Assembly: GCA_903886485.1 (NCBI GenBank)
Contig: CAISMH010000017.1
Span: 372,001 to 436,000, forward strand
DNA length: 64,000 nucleotides
Source: an uncultured Burkholderiales bacterium
GTDB lineage: Bacteria > Pseudomonadota > Gammaproteobacteria > Burkholderiales > Burkholderiaceae_C
Direction of reading: 5' to 3'
Under the pieces are notes generated by a model. It was given only the letters and a program-made list of their open reading frames with translations, ran no database searches and was not told the origin of the DNA. Position 1 is the first letter of the stretch; each line of letters starts with the position of its first letter. Both the position numbers and the translations under genes were made by a program. Positions 33,592-43,950 of this stretch are shown here, piece after piece.

Positions 33592-34722
33592 ATGACCGAC
33601 AGCCTGTACAACCTCACGCCTGTTCTGCACCTGCTCACCATGGGGGCTTTGGTCGCCATGGTGCCCTTGTGTTGGGTGTGGCTGCGTAACCCGAAGGCTT
33701 CCACCCGTCGTCGCGTGCAGGCCCTGACCTTGGTGACCTTGTTCATTACCTTTGATTTGGTGTTGTTTGGTGCGTTCACCCGTTTGACAGATTCGGGCTT
33801 GGGTTGTCCCGATTGGCCTGGTTGCTACGGTCACGCCAGTCCTGTGGGCGCGCAGTCCGCCATTGCCATTGCGCAAAGCCAACTGCCGAGTGGCCCCGTG
33901 ACGCACGTCAAAGCTTGGATTGAAATGATTCATCGCTACATGGCCATGGCCGTGGGGGGCTTGATCTTGACCTTGGCGGCATTTGCGTGGGTACGTCGCT
34001 GGCGCACAGACGCGAACAACGGTGTGTTGTGGCCCACGGTCACGCTGCTGTGGGTCTGCGTGCAAGGGGCCTTTGGCGCGTTGACTGTGACCATGAAGTT
34101 GTTCCCCCTCATCGTCACCTTGCATTTGATGGGCGGCTTGGTGCTGTTGGCATTGTTGACGTTGCAAGTGCAACGCCACCGATTGACCCATGAGCGGCGG
34201 CCATCCATTTTGTTGACACCCATGTTGTATGCGGCCACTTGGCTTGGCCTGCTGCTTTTGACGCTACAAATTTTGTTGGGCGGCTGGGTCAGCACCAACT
34301 ATGCGGTGCTGGCGTGCAATACGTTTCCGCTGTGTCAAAACAGTTGGTGGCCGCTGATGAATTTCGAGCAAGGCTTTACCTTGTGGCGCCATTTAGGGGT
34401 GGACACGAACGGTCAGCCTTTGATGTTTGAGTCTCTGACTGCCATTCACTATGTGCACCGTCTGATGGCGTATGGCGTGTTGGCTTATTTGGCTCGCTTG
34501 GGCTTTTGGCTGCGCCGTGTGCCGGCGATGCGAACGACCGCTCATCTGTTATTGGGATGTTTGTTGTTGCAGTTGCTCACCGGCTTGTCGAATGTGGTGT
34601 TCGATTGGCCCTTGGTTGCAGCAGTGATGCACACGGGTGGCGCAGCGGCGCTGGTGATTGTGCTGATGTGGATGTTGACCGGTGCGCGACCTTCGCGCAG
34701 CACGGTGTTGAATGGATTGTGA
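33592..34722 (+). CDS. ctaA: Heme A synthase (COX15/CtaA)
   Basis: Eight-helix membrane protein of 376 residues that oxidises heme O to heme A. The conserved glutamate/His signature lies in [16 protein letters not shown] and [31 protein letters not shown] holds the first Cys pair. Operon position between the SCO-like gene and ctaB fits. Confidence 0.93.
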   Translation: MTDSLYNLTPVLHLLTMGALVAMVPLCWVWLRNPKASTRRRVQALTLVTLFITFDLVLFGAFTRLTDSGLGCPDWPGCYGHASPVGAQSAIAIAQSQLPSGPVTHVKAWIEMIHRYMAMAVGGLILTLAAFAWVRRWRTDANNGVLWPTVTLLWVCVQGAFGALTVTMKLFPLIVTLHLMGGLVLLALLTLQVQRHRLTHERRPSILLTPMLYAATWLGLLLLTLQILLGGWVSTNYAVLACNTFPLCQNSWWPLMNFEQGFTLWRHLGVDTNGQPLMFESLTAIHYVHRLMAYGVLAYLARLGFWLRRVPAMRTTAHLLLGCLLLQLLTGLSNVVFDWPLVAAVMHTGGAAALVIVLMWMLTGARPSRSTVLNGL

Positions 34723-34735
34723 CGAGACCTTTTTT

Positions 34736-35623
34736 ATGAGCTTCACGTTTCCTCTGTTATCACGCTGGCGGCAGTTCAATGCGCTGACCAAGCCACGCGT
34801 GATTCAACTCATTGTGTTTTGTGCCCTCATCGGCATGGTGCTGGCTGTGCCTGGTGTGCCGTCTTGGCCTGAGGTGCAGTTGGGTTTGCTGGCGTGTGTG
34901 GGCATTTGGTTTGTGGCGGGTGCAGCGGCGGCGTTTAACTGCTTGGTTGAGAAGGGCATTGACTCGCGCATGAAGCGCACCGCTTGGCGGCCCACCGCCA
35001 AAGGTGAGTTGAGTGACCGTGAAACCCTGCTGTTTTCGACTCTCATGTGCGTGGTCGGATCATGGATTTTGTATGTCTGGGTGAACCCACTCACCATGTG
35101 GCTCACCTTTGCAACGTTCGTGGGCTACGCCGTGGTCTACACCGTGATCTTGAAGCCGCTCACGCCACAAAATATTGTGATTGGCGGTGCGTCTGGTGCC
35201 ATGCCACCTGTGTTGGGCTGGGCTGCGATGGCAGGTGAGGTCAGCCCCGAGGCTTTGATTTTGTTCCTCATCATCTTCTTGTGGACCCCCCCCCACTTTT
35301 GGGCCTTGGCGTTGTACCGCCTAGAAGACTATCGCAAGTCGGGCTTGCCCATGTTGCCTGTCACACATGGCAACGAGTTCACACGTTTGCAGATCTTGCT
35401 CTACACCTTTGTGTTGCTGGCTGCTTGCTTGATGCCCTTTATCTACCGCATGAGTGGCTGGTTCTACTTGGTCTGTGCGGTCATTTTGAGTTTAGGATTC
35501 TGTGGCTATGGATGGGCCTTGTGGCGCAACTACTCGGATGAGTTGGCGCGCAAGACCTTTCGTTTTTCTTTGATCCATCTCAGTCTGTTGTTTGCGGCAC
35601 TGTTGATTGACCACTACCTTTGA
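34736..35623 (+). CDS. ctaB: Protoheme IX farnesyltransferase (heme O synthase)
   Basis: UbiA-type prenyltransferase of 295 residues. The prenyl-diphosphate Asp-rich motif is [17 protein letters not shown], the second site [15 protein letters not shown]. Nine or so membrane helices. ATG at 34736 is preferred; it is 14 bp past the ctaA stop. A run of nine C (35286-35294) lies inside the gene (codons for WTPPHFW), a slippage-prone site. Confidence 0.92.
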   Translation: MSFTFPLLSRWRQFNALTKPRVIQLIVFCALIGMVLAVPGVPSWPEVQLGLLACVGIWFVAGAAAAFNCLVEKGIDSRMKRTAWRPTAKGELSDRETLLFSTLMCVVGSWILYVWVNPLTMWLTFATFVGYAVVYTVILKPLTPQNIVIGGASGAMPPVLGWAAMAGEVSPEALILFLIIFLWTPPHFWALALYRLEDYRKSGLPMLPVTHGNEFTRLQILLYTFVLLAACLMPFIYRMSGWFYLVCAVILSLGFCGYGWALWRNYSDELARKTFRFSLIHLSLLFAALLIDHYL

Positions 35624-35635
35624 AGTTGATCATTG

Positions 35636-36232
35636 ATGCTTCTCTATACACGCCGATTTTTGTTGTCCGCTTCGGTGATCCTCGCCTTGGCCGCCTGCAG
35701 CCCTGATAAGCCTAAGTTCAACGCCATCGATATCACGGGGGCCGATTACGCCAAGGGGTTCACGTTGACCGATCACAACGGCCAAAATCGCAGCCTCTCG
35801 GATTTCAAAGGTAAGGTCGTCGTGCTCTTTTTTGGCTACACGCAATGTCCAGATGTGTGCCCCACGTCCATGGCGGAGTTGGCTGAAGTCAAACGCTTGC
35901 TCGGTGCCGATGCGGACAAATTGCAAGGTGTTTTTGTGACGGTGGATCCTGCACGTGACACGGCCGAATTGCTCAAGGCCTACATGACCAACTTTGATCC
36001 CACCTTCTTGGCGTTCATCCCTACGCCAGAGCAGTTGGCGGTGGTCGCCAAGGACTACAAAATCTATTACAAAAAAGTAGATGGCAAAACGCCTACCAGC
36101 TACACCGTGGATCATTCAGCGGGAAGCTATGTGTACGACACACAAGGTAATTTGCGTTTGTACAGTCGATACGGTGTGGGCCCTCAGGTGTTGGCGCAAG
36201 ACATTCAGACCTTGTTGAAAACAACACAGTGA
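35636..36232 (+). CDS. SCO1/SenC copper chaperone, lipoprotein
   Basis: SCO-family protein of 198 residues that matures the CuA site of subunit II. Lipobox ALAAC (Cys21) then the thioredoxin-like domain with CPDVC (Cys71, Cys75) and the copper His in SYTVDHSAGSYVYD. ATG at 35636 is preferred over TTG at 35633. Last gene of the oxidase block. Confidence 0.92.
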   Translation: MLLYTRRFLLSASVILALAACSPDKPKFNAIDITGADYAKGFTLTDHNGQNRSLSDFKGKVVVLFFGYTQCPDVCPTSMAELAEVKRLLGADADKLQGVFVTVDPARDTAELLKAYMTNFDPTFLAFIPTPEQLAVVAKDYKIYYKKVDGKTPTSYTVDHSAGSYVYDTQGNLRLYSRYGVGPQVLAQDIQTLLKTTQ

Positions 36233-36268
36233 CTATGTGTTCAATCGGCAGACCTTGACCTCAAAGAA

Positions 36269-36298
36269 AAAGGCTACCCTGTCAAACAGGATAGCCTT
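36269..36298. terminator. Bidirectional terminator between SCO1 and rpoH
   Basis: A long stem AAAGGCTACCCTGT / ACAGGATAGCCTTT with one C-A mismatch and a 2-nt loop sits between the two convergent genes. The minus-strand U-tract (from GAAAAAGG at 36266-36273) is the better one. Confidence 0.7.
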
Positions 36299-36319
36299 TC
36301 GCGTTTGCCCATCAGCTTT

Positions 36320-37243
36320 TTAAGCGTACTCGGCCAACGCTGTTTTCATCTTCTTCATGGCAGCGACTTCGATTTGACGGATGCGCTCGGCACTCACGCC
36401 AAACTCGGCAGCCAAGTCGTGCAGTGTCATGCCGCCTGAGCCGTTGTCTTGCACTTTGAGCCAGCGTTCTTCCACGATACGGCGGCTGCGTTCGTCGAGC
36501 ACGTTCAGCGCAGCAGCGATGCCGTCAGAGGCCAACACATCGCGCTGGTGGGCGGCAATCATGGCGGTGGGTTCGTGGTTGGTGTCGGTCAAGTAGGCGA
36601 TGGGGCCAAAGGCTTCGTCGCTGTCTTCGTTGGGTGTGGGGTCCAGCAGCACATCACCGCCGGACATGCGCATCTCCATCTCCAAAACGTCTTCGGGTTT
36701 GACGTTGAGTTTGGTAGCGACAGCATCTACCTCTTGTGGGTTGAGTGTGTGGCGATGTGTGGCTTCAGACGCATCGGCCTTGAAGCCTTGCTTCATCGAG
36801 CGCAGGTTGAAAAACAATTTGCGCTGGGCTTTGGTGGTCGCCACTTTGACCATGCGCCAGTTTTTCAGGATGTACTCGTGAATCTCGGCCTTGATCCAGT
36901 GCATGGCATAGCTCACCAAACGCACCCCTTGGTCAGGGTCGAAGCGTTTGACCGCTTTCATCAAACCAATATTGCCTTCTTGAATCAGATCGGCGTGGGG
37001 CAGGCCGTAGCCCAAGTATTGGCGCGACACCGACACCACCAAACGCAGGTGCGAGAGCACCAGCTTTCCAGCGGCTTCGAGGTCGTTGTTGTTTTTAAGC
37101 TGGCGTGCGAACTCCTGCTCTTGCTCCAGCGTGAGCATGGGCAAACGGTTGGCTGCCGTGATGTAGGCATCCAAGTTGCCCAGCGACGGAACTAGTGCCC
37201 AAGGATTGGAAATGGCGAATGGCTGATGGGTGATTGCAGTCAT
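36320..37243 (-). CDS. rpoH: RNA polymerase sigma-32 factor
   Basis: Heat-shock sigma factor of 307 residues. Region 2 is LVLSHLRLVVSVSRQYLG and HADLIQEGNIGLMKAVKRFD; the RpoH box QRKLFFNLR (residues 140-148) distinguishes it from other sigma factors; region 4.2 holds the helix-turn-helix EFGVSAERIRQIE. Ribosome site AAAGGA precedes the ATG. Upstream is a perfect CIRCE element, so HrcA is expected to control it. Confidence 0.95.
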   Translation of the reverse strand: MTAITHQPFAISNPWALVPSLGNLDAYITAANRLPMLTLEQEQEFARQLKNNNDLEAAGKLVLSHLRLVVSVSRQYLGYGLPHADLIQEGNIGLMKAVKRFDPDQGVRLVSYAMHWIKAEIHEYILKNWRMVKVATTKAQRKLFFNLRSMKQGFKADASEATHRHTLNPQEVDAVATKLNVKPEDVLEMEMRMSGGDVLLDPTPNEDSDEAFGPIAYLTDTNHEPTAMIAAHQRDVLASDGIAAALNVLDERSRRIVEERWLKVQDNGSGGMTLHDLAAEFGVSAERIRQIEVAAMKKMKTALAEYA

Positions 37244-37271
37244 GGAATTAGTCCTTTCGGATAACTAAAAC

Positions 37272-37303
37272 GTATATTAGCACTCCTGCATCAAGAGTGC
37301 TAA
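37272..37303 (-). promoter_or_regulatory. CIRCE operator and promoter of rpoH
   Basis: TTAGCACTC (37277-37285), 9-nt spacer, GAGTGCTAA (37295-37303): a perfect match to the CIRCE consensus recognised by HrcA. On the minus strand TAATAT (37274-37279) overlaps the proximal arm and TTAGCA (37298-37303) in the distal arm is at 18-bp spacing, so the operator covers the presumed promoter. hrcA itself is at 52315. Confidence 0.92.
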
Positions 37304-37404
37304 ACCCTGAGGAGTTTGTGGGTTAACCCTTGGTAAAGAGATGGCTCAAACACTGTTTTTTTTAACATATACTGAAAATAATCACAGTATTTAAGGAGCC
37401 CGTT

Positions 37405-37629
37405 ATGCCACCCATGACCTTGGAGCGAATGGCCGTGCAGTGCTGCAAGAGCTGCGCGCATGTACTCAATTCCGACTCATCTGAAACCCATTTGCGTTGT
37501 GGCTTGGGCTATTACATCCAGCCACCGCTGTCGCGCAAGCAAGGCCGCATGGACAGTTATCCAGTGGTGGAAGCGCATGAGCGCTGTGGCCGTTGGCGCG
37601 ACAGTTTGAAGGGGGTTTTAAAGCCCTAA
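37405..37629 (+). CDS. Small Cys-rich hypothetical protein
   Basis: 74-residue protein with six Cys residues (QCCKSCAH, LRCGLGYY, ERCGRW), the spacing of which suggests a metal site. A strong AAGGAG precedes the ATG by 6 bp, so it is translated. Not recognised; no operon partner. Function unknown. Confidence 0.65.
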   Translation: MPPMTLERMAVQCCKSCAHVLNSDSSETHLRCGLGYYIQPPLSRKQGRMDSYPVVEAHERCGRWRDSLKGVLKP

Positions 37630-37637
37630 GTCGTGGT

Positions 37638-38690
37638 TTAGCCCAGCAAGGCGTCGGCAAATTCTTGGGCGCTGAAGGTTTCAAGGTCTTCCACAGCTTC
37701 GCCGACGCCGATGAAATACACAGGCACAGCCGAACCTCCCGCAGCCGCACGGCTTTGGCCCCACAGGGCAATGGCGGCTAGCACCCCCCCTTTGGCGGTG
37801 CCGTCAAGCTTGGTGACGATGAGGCCCGTCAACCCCAAAGTTTCATCAAAGGCTTTGACTTGGGCGAGGGCGTTTTGACCTGTATTGCCGTCAATCACCA
37901 ACAACACCTCGTGCGGTGCTGTGGATTCGGCTTTTTGCACCACGCGTTTGATTTTCTTGAGCTCTTCCATCAGGTGTAGCTGTGTCGGCAATCGACCTGC
38001 CGTGTCGACCAGCACCACGTCTTTGCCACGCGCACGACCTGCGGTTACGGCATCAAAGCTCACGGAGGCAGGGTCACCGCCTTCTTGGCCGACGATTTCC
38101 ACCGTGTTACGTGTGGCCCAAACGGCGAGTTGCTCACGCGCTGCGGCACGAAAGGTGTCGGCTGCGGCCAGTAACACCGAAGCGCCGCTGTCGCTGAGGT
38201 GGCGGGTGAGTTTGCCAATCGAGGTGGTTTTGCCTGCGCCGTTGACACCCGCCACCATGATGATGGTGGGTTTGTGTGCGCCGATGGTGAGGGTCTTTTC
38301 CAAAGGTTTGAGCAAATCGGCGATGGACGCCGCCAGCAAGGCTTTGACGGCGGAGGGTTCGGTGGTGCCCGTGTCTTTGACGCGTTTTTTCAAGTCCGCT
38401 AGCAAATACTCGGTGGCCTGCACACCGGCATCGGCCATGAGCAGGGCGGTTTCGAGTTCTTCATAGAGTGCGTCATCGATTTGTGTGCCAGTGAAGACGG
38501 TGCTGAGGGTTTGGCCCGTGCGGCGCAGGCCTTGGCCTAAGCGCGCCATCCAGTTGGCGCGTGGGCGCTCGGCGGGCATCTGCTTTGGTGCGGCTTCTGA
38601 GGGGGGCGCGTTGGCGTCTGAGGTCGTGCTGTGGCCTGTGGCATTGGCATCGGGCTGACCAGCGATTTTTTTCTTGAAGAAGCTAAACAT
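37638..38690 (-). CDS. ftsY: Signal recognition particle receptor FtsY
   Basis: SRP-receptor GTPase of 350 residues that targets membrane proteins to the Sec translocon. G1 is GVNGAGKTTSIGKL, G3 VLVDTAGRLPTQ, G4 TKLDGTAKGG; the N-domain begins SRLGQ-type sequence NWMARLGQGLRRTGQTLS. The acidic N-terminal A-domain is short. Divergent from rsmD. Confidence 0.95.
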   Translation of the reverse strand: MFSFFKKKIAGQPDANATGHSTTSDANAPPSEAAPKQMPAERPRANWMARLGQGLRRTGQTLSTVFTGTQIDDALYEELETALLMADAGVQATEYLLADLKKRVKDTGTTEPSAVKALLAASIADLLKPLEKTLTIGAHKPTIIMVAGVNGAGKTTSIGKLTRHLSDSGASVLLAAADTFRAAAREQLAVWATRNTVEIVGQEGGDPASVSFDAVTAGRARGKDVVLVDTAGRLPTQLHLMEELKKIKRVVQKAESTAPHEVLLVIDGNTGQNALAQVKAFDETLGLTGLIVTKLDGTAKGGVLAAIALWGQSRAAAGGSAVPVYFIGVGEAVEDLETFSAQEFADALLG

Positions 38691-38720
38691 GTGTGGGGGT
38701 TTCTAGAATCAGTCCATTCT

Positions 38721-39344
38721 ATGAAAACCCGCACACCACCTTCTTTCAATCCCCCCCCCGCCAAAGCCGTTGTTGAGAAGCGGCACAAAGGTGCGGGCGA
38801 GGTACGCATCATCGGCGGCGAATGGCGCCGTACCAAACTGCCTGTGGCCCTCAAGCCGGGTCTGCGTCCCACGCCCGACCGTGTGCGCGAAACTTTGTTT
38901 AACTGGCTGGGTCAGTCGTTGCTGGGCTGGCGCTGTGTGGATCCCTTCGCGGGCACCGGTGCCTTGGGGTTTGAAGCGGCCTCTCGCGGCGCAGCCCATG
39001 TGCAATTGTGCGAGTTGGACCCCGCTTTGGTGGCGCAACTCAGCACGCAAGTCAACCGCCTCAAGGCCACTCAGGTGCATGTGCTGCGTACCGATGGTGT
39101 GGCTTGCTTAAAGCAACTCACAGCCGCCAGCGTGGATTTGGTTTTCATTGACCCGCCGTTTGATGGCGCTTTGTTTGAGCCTGCCTTGCAAGCCGCGTCC
39201 AAAGCGGTGAAGGCCGATGGCTATGTGTACCTAGAAGCGCCTGTGGCGTGGACAGACGCGCAGTTAGCGCCGCTGGGCTTGTCTCTGCACCGCCATCTCA
39301 AGGCGGGAGCCGTGCACGCGCATTTGCTGCGTCGAATTGCATAA
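38721..39344 (+). CDS. rsmD: 16S rRNA (guanine(966)-N2)-methyltransferase
   Basis: SAM methyltransferase of 207 residues. VRIIGGEWRRTKLPV at the N-terminus, RPTPDRVRETLFNWL, the SAM motif DPFAGTGALGFEAASRGA and the catalytic FIDPPFDGAL define RsmD. A run of nine C at 38751-38759, codons 11-13, is a possible slippage site. Start at 38721 (MKTRTP); an upstream ATG lies within the ftsY gene. Confidence 0.92.
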   Translation: MKTRTPPSFNPPPAKAVVEKRHKGAGEVRIIGGEWRRTKLPVALKPGLRPTPDRVRETLFNWLGQSLLGWRCVDPFAGTGALGFEAASRGAAHVQLCELDPALVAQLSTQVNRLKATQVHVLRTDGVACLKQLTAASVDLVFIDPPFDGALFEPALQAASKAVKADGYVYLEAPVAWTDAQLAPLGLSLHRHLKAGAVHAHLLRRIA

Positions 39345-39379
39345 TTAGTTTTGACAGTTAGAAACACTTAGGAGCGTCC

Positions 39380-39873
39380 ATGTCCAAGCAAGTTGTGGCC
39401 ATTTACCCCGGCACTTTTGACCCGATTAGCTTGGGCCATGAAGACATTGTGTTGCGTGCGGCGGCGATGTTTGACAAGGTGATCTTGGCTGTGGCGACAG
39501 CGCACCACAAGAAAACTTTGTTCACCCTAGACGAACGCATGGACATGGCGCGGGAGGCGATGGCCGCCCACCCACAGGTTGAGGTGGTGCCTTTCACCGG
39601 CTTGGCCCGTGACTTTGTGCGTGCCCACCACGCCACCGTGATGGTGCGCGGCGTGCGCACCGTGACCGACTTTGACTACGAGTTTCAACTCGCCGGCATG
39701 AACCGCGAGTTGATGCCCGGGGTGGAAACCGTGTTTCTCACGCCCAGTGCGAAATACCAATTCATCTCCAGCACCTTTGTGCGCGAAATCTCTTTGCTGG
39801 GTGCGGGTGACGATGGCAAAAACTTGGTGTCGGCAGGCGTCTACAAACGCTTGCTGGCCAAGCGCGCGGCTCA

Positions 39874-39877
<4 letters not shown>
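39380..39877 (+). CDS. coaD: Pantetheine-phosphate adenylyltransferase
   Basis: PPAT of 165 residues, penultimate step of coenzyme A synthesis. YPGTFDPISLGHEDIVLRA holds the nucleotidyltransferase HxGH-like motif (GHED), RGVRTVTDFDYEFQLAGMN and the ISSTFVREI motif near the end. A ribosome site TTAGGAG precedes the ATG. Stop overlaps the phosphatase start by 4 bp (GTGA). Confidence 0.94.
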
Positions 39878-40844
<967 letters not shown>

Positions 40845-40853
40845 ACGGCAGCG

Positions 40854-41357
40854 CTATGGCTTGGCAGGCAACGCTTTGGCGTTGCTTTTCTTTTTGGCGG
40901 ATGCTGATGGGTCTTTGGCTGTGAAGTAAGGGCTTTGGGGGTGGCCTTTACGTTTGTGTTTGCCGTGTGTGCGGCTGTGTTCTGTGCTGTGGGGTGTCAC
41001 GAAGTGGTTGGACTGCTGTGGCACACCAAGTTTTGGGGGCACCGTTGGTGTCACTTGATACGCCGTTTGCCGCCGGTTGGTTTCGAGGGCCTGCGCTTCC
41101 CGCCCCGCTTGTTTGATGACGCTGGCTGGGTCGGGCGTGTGGGTGTGAAGTTCAGCACTGGGTTGAATGAGCTCTGTTGCAGGGCCGTCTTGGCATTGTG
41201 CAGAAGCACTGTAGGCATCACCACATCGATACACGGCATGGTCGGCCGTTGCGGCGGAGGCTGACACGAACATCAAGCAGCCCATCCACGCGCGCTGTAA
41301 AGGCCATGTGTGGGCTTTACCCTGCCTGATTCCCTTTGACGTTTGTTTGTTTCCCAT
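40854..41357 (-). CDS. Exported DUF4124-like protein
   Basis: 167-residue protein with a signal peptide ([16 protein letters not shown]) and a DUF4124-like segment [14 protein letters not shown]. The rest is low-complexity and rich in Ser, Lys and His. AGGAG lies 6 bp before the ATG. The start overlaps the 3' end of pth by 41 bp on the same strand. Function unknown. Confidence 0.65.
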   Translation of the reverse strand: MGNKQTSKGIRQGKAHTWPLQRAWMGCLMFVSASAATADHAVYRCGDAYSASAQCQDGPATELIQPSAELHTHTPDPASVIKQAGREAQALETNRRQTAYQVTPTVPPKLGVPQQSNHFVTPHSTEHSRTHGKHKRKGHPQSPYFTAKDPSASAKKKSNAKALPAKP

Positions 41358-41991
41358 CCTCAGCTCCTGTGCTCTCCGTGCCGGGCAGCGCCGTTGGCCG
41401 AGGTGGTTTGGGCCGAGGCGGCTTGGCAGTGTGAATCATTTGCGTGGCTTTGACCATGTCTCCCGCGAGCAAATGTGGCAAGGCCAAGCTGGTGCGTGTG
41501 ATGCAGTCTTCAATGGCCGTGCGTTGGTCTGGGGCTGGTTTTTTCAGCACCCAGTTGGCAACTTCTGATTTCACACCGGGGTGGCCAATGCCAATGCGCA
41601 GCCGCCAGTATTGGTCTGTGCCGAGCTGTGCATGGATATCGCGCAGGCCATTGTGGCCAGCATGGCTGCCCCCGAGTTTGAGTTTGGCTTCGCCAGGTGT
41701 GATGTCTAGCTCATCATGAACGACCAATATCTCTTGCGGTTGAATTTTGAAAAACCGAGCCAATGCGCTCACCGACTTACCCGAGAGATTCATGAACGTC
41801 TGTGGTTCAAGCAGCCACACGTTTTCGCCTTTGACCGAGGTGCGTGCGACCAAGCCGTGATAGGTGCGATCGGGTTGCAAGGACACCTGGAGGTCGCGTG
41901 CCGCCGTGTCTATCCACCAAAAGCCTGCGTTATGTCGCGTGGCTTCGTATTCAGTGCCGGGGTTGCCCAGGCCAACAAGGAGCTTGATCAT
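41317..41991 (-). CDS. pth: Peptidyl-tRNA hydrolase with Pro-rich C-terminal tail
   Basis: Hydrolase of 224 residues that frees tRNA from stalled peptidyl-t[23 protein letters not shown] holds the catalytic His20-type residue, FMNLSGKSV and [28 protein letters not shown] are family motifs (the second in two parts). The last ~30 residues ([15 protein letters not shown] and beyond) are a Pro/Gly-rich extension not found in E. coli Pth. Confidence 0.93.
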   Translation of the reverse strand: MIKLLVGLGNPGTEYEATRHNAGFWWIDTAARDLQVSLQPDRTYHGLVARTSVKGENVWLLEPQTFMNLSGKSVSALARFFKIQPQEILVVHDELDITPGEAKLKLGGSHAGHNGLRDIHAQLGTDQYWRLRIGIGHPGVKSEVANWVLKKPAPDQRTAIEDCITRTSLALPHLLAGDMVKATQMIHTAKPPRPKPPRPTALPGTESTGAEDGKQTNVKGNQAG

Positions 41992-42010
41992 GTGCGGATT
42001 ATTCCAAAGC

Positions 42011-42036
42011 AAAACGGCTCACCGAAGTGAGCCGTT
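42011..42036 (-). terminator. Intrinsic terminator after rplY
   Basis: Perfect 10-bp stem AACGGCTCAC (42013-42022) / GTGAGCCGTT (42027-42036) with CGAA loop; on the minus strand it is followed by TTTTGCTTT. Confidence 0.8.
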
Positions 42037-42057
42037 CCAAGTGTCCGTGTCAGCGGA

Positions 42058-42678
42058 TTACTTCTTCTTTTTGTCGGTGCCAGCAGCGGCAGCGGCTTCT
42101 TGAGGTGTAGGTGCCTCAGCCTTGGTGGCAACCACAGCGACCAACACAGGGTTGGAGTTGCCAGGAGCCACCACGGTCACGCCTGCGGGCAGGGTGATGT
42201 CTTTGGCGTGCAAAGAATGACCTTTGGTCAAGTTGCTCAAGTCCACAGCGATGAACTCTGGCAAGTCTTTTGGCATGCAAGAGACTTCCAATTCAGTCGC
42301 GATGTGATTGATCAAACATTGGTCCACTTTCACAGCAGGCGAGTTCTCTTCACCAGAGTAGTGCAAAGGCACTTTTTTCTTCATCTTGGTGTTGGCATCG
42401 ATGCGTTGGAAATCGATGTGCAAGACGAGTTGCTTGAAGGGGTGGTATTGCACGTCGCGCAACAACACTTCGGTGGTTTTGCCAGCGAATTCCATTTGCA
42501 AGACAGAAGCGTGGAAAGCTTCTTTCTTGAGGGCGTGCCACAACGCGTTGTGATCGAGTTCGATCAGTGTGGGTTCAGCGGTGCCACCATAGACGATGCC
42601 TGGTGTACGGCCAGTGATACGCAGACGGCGGCTCGCACCCGTTCCCTGCTTAGCGCGCTCAAAAGCGACAAATTTCAT
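42058..42678 (-). CDS. rplY: 50S ribosomal protein L25 (general stress protein Ctc type)
   Basis: 5S-rRNA-binding ribosomal protein of 206 residues, the long two-domain (CTC) form. [20 protein letters not shown] at the N-terminus and [15 protein letters not shown] follow L25; the C-terminal domain contains [10 protein letters not shown] and ends in a Lys-rich tail (GTDKKKK). It lies between prs and pth as usual in Burkholderiales. Confidence 0.93.
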   Translation of the reverse strand: MKFVAFERAKQGTGASRRLRITGRTPGIVYGGTAEPTLIELDHNALWHALKKEAFHASVLQMEFAGKTTEVLLRDVQYHPFKQLVLHIDFQRIDANTKMKKKVPLHYSGEENSPAVKVDQCLINHIATELEVSCMPKDLPEFIAVDLSNLTKGHSLHAKDITLPAGVTVVAPGNSNPVLVAVVATKAEAPTPQEAAAAAGTDKKKK

Positions 42679-42782
42679 AATTAACTCCAGTAAGAACCCA
42701 CCGCGACCAGTGTGGCTCCAGTTTCAAAAATAGACGGCATGAATGCAGTCCGGGGTCGATGTTCGACGACGTCAGACGCTGT

Positions 42783-43757
42783 TTAGAACAGCTGGTCTTG
42801 GTCGGAGAACAAACTCATGACCGACTCGCCGCTGGCAATGCGTTGAATCGTCTCAGCGATCAACGGGGCCACGGTGAGTTGGCGGATTTTTTTGCAGGCG
42901 CGACCCGCTTCGCTCAAAGGAATGGTGTTGGTCACCACGACTTCGTCGAGGGCATCGCCTTTGGCAATGCGTTCAATCGCAGGGCCAGAGAAGATGGGGT
43001 GTGTGCAATAGGCGTACACCTTTTTGGCACCCCGTGTTTTGAGAACTTCAGCTGCTTTGACCAAGGTGCCTGCGGTGTCGATCATGTCGTCCATGATGAC
43101 GCAGTTGCGGCCTTCGATGTCGCCAATGACGTTCATCACTTCCGAGACGTTGGCTTTGGGGCGACGCTTGTCGATGATGGCCAAATCACAACCGAGTTGC
43201 TTGGCCAAAGCGCGCGCGCGCACCACGCCACCCACGTCGGGGGAGACCACAATCAGATCGTCATAGTTTTTGGTACGCAAGTCGCCCAACAGCACGGGTG
43301 AGGCATAGATGTTGTCGACAGGAATATCGAAGAAACCTTGAATTTGGTCAGCATGCAAGTCCATGGTCAACACGCGGGCCACGCCTGCGGTTTGCAGCAA
43401 ATCGGCCACGAGCTTGGCAGAGATGGGCACACGGCTTGAGCGTGGACGGCGGTCTTGACGGGCGTAGCCAAAGTAGGGGATGACGGCACTGATGCGTTCT
43501 GCTGAGGCGCGCTTCAAAGCGTCCACCATGATCAGCAATTCCATCAAGCTTTCGTTCGTCGGTGCGCAAGTACTTTGCACCACGAACACATCGCGGGCGC
43601 GCACGTTTTGATTGATTTCGACAGTGACTTCACCATCCGAGAAGCGGCCCACATGGGCGGCGCCAACTTCGATGCCGAGGTGCGTTGCAATCTCGGCAGC
43701 CAACGTGGGATTGGCATTGCCAGTAAAGACCATGAAGTCGGGGGTGTGGTTCGACAT
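42783..43757 (-). CDS. prs: Ribose-phosphate pyrophosphokinase
   Basis: PRPP synthase of 324 residues. [18 protein letters not shown], the flexible loop [20 protein letters not shown] (in two parts), [14 protein letters not shown], and the PRPP-binding [12 protein letters not shown] are diagnostic. Start at 43757 (MSNHTPDF), upstream of a tRNA-Gln gene. Confidence 0.95.
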   Translation of the reverse strand: MSNHTPDFMVFTGNANPTLAAEIATHLGIEVGAAHVGRFSDGEVTVEINQNVRARDVFVVQSTCAPTNESLMELLIMVDALKRASAERISAVIPYFGYARQDRRPRSSRVPISAKLVADLLQTAGVARVLTMDLHADQIQGFFDIPVDNIYASPVLLGDLRTKNYDDLIVVSPDVGGVVRARALAKQLGCDLAIIDKRRPKANVSEVMNVIGDIEGRNCVIMDDMIDTAGTLVKAAEVLKTRGAKKVYAYCTHPIFSGPAIERIAKGDALDEVVVTNTIPLSEAGRACKKIRQLTVAPLIAETIQRIASGESVMSLFSDQDQLF

Positions 43758-43841
43758 GATGACGTATGACTTTCGCTTCAAGACCAATGACGCAATAAGT
43801 CGTCACTTGCAAACCAAGCACGGGTGTGCTTTTAAGAAATT

Positions 43842-43918
43842 TGGCAGGGGATCGAGGACTCGAACCTCGGAATGCTGGAATCAAAATCCAGTGCCTTAAC
43901 CAACTTGGCGAATCCCCT
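43842..43918 (-). tRNA. tRNA-Gln(TTG)
   Basis: 77-nt cloverleaf with CCA. The anticodon loop TTTTGAT gives TTG. The acceptor stem AGGGGAT/ATCCCCT and T-arm CGAGG TTCGAGT CCTCG are fully paired. It sits between ispE and prs. Confidence 0.95.
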
Positions 43919-43950
43919 ACACAGGTCAGTCGCTTTGCAGCGACCAACCG

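Noticed and set aside
36990..37200. Plus-strand frames across rpoH
   Set aside because: Antisense shadows of a strongly conserved sigma factor gene with no ribosome sites.
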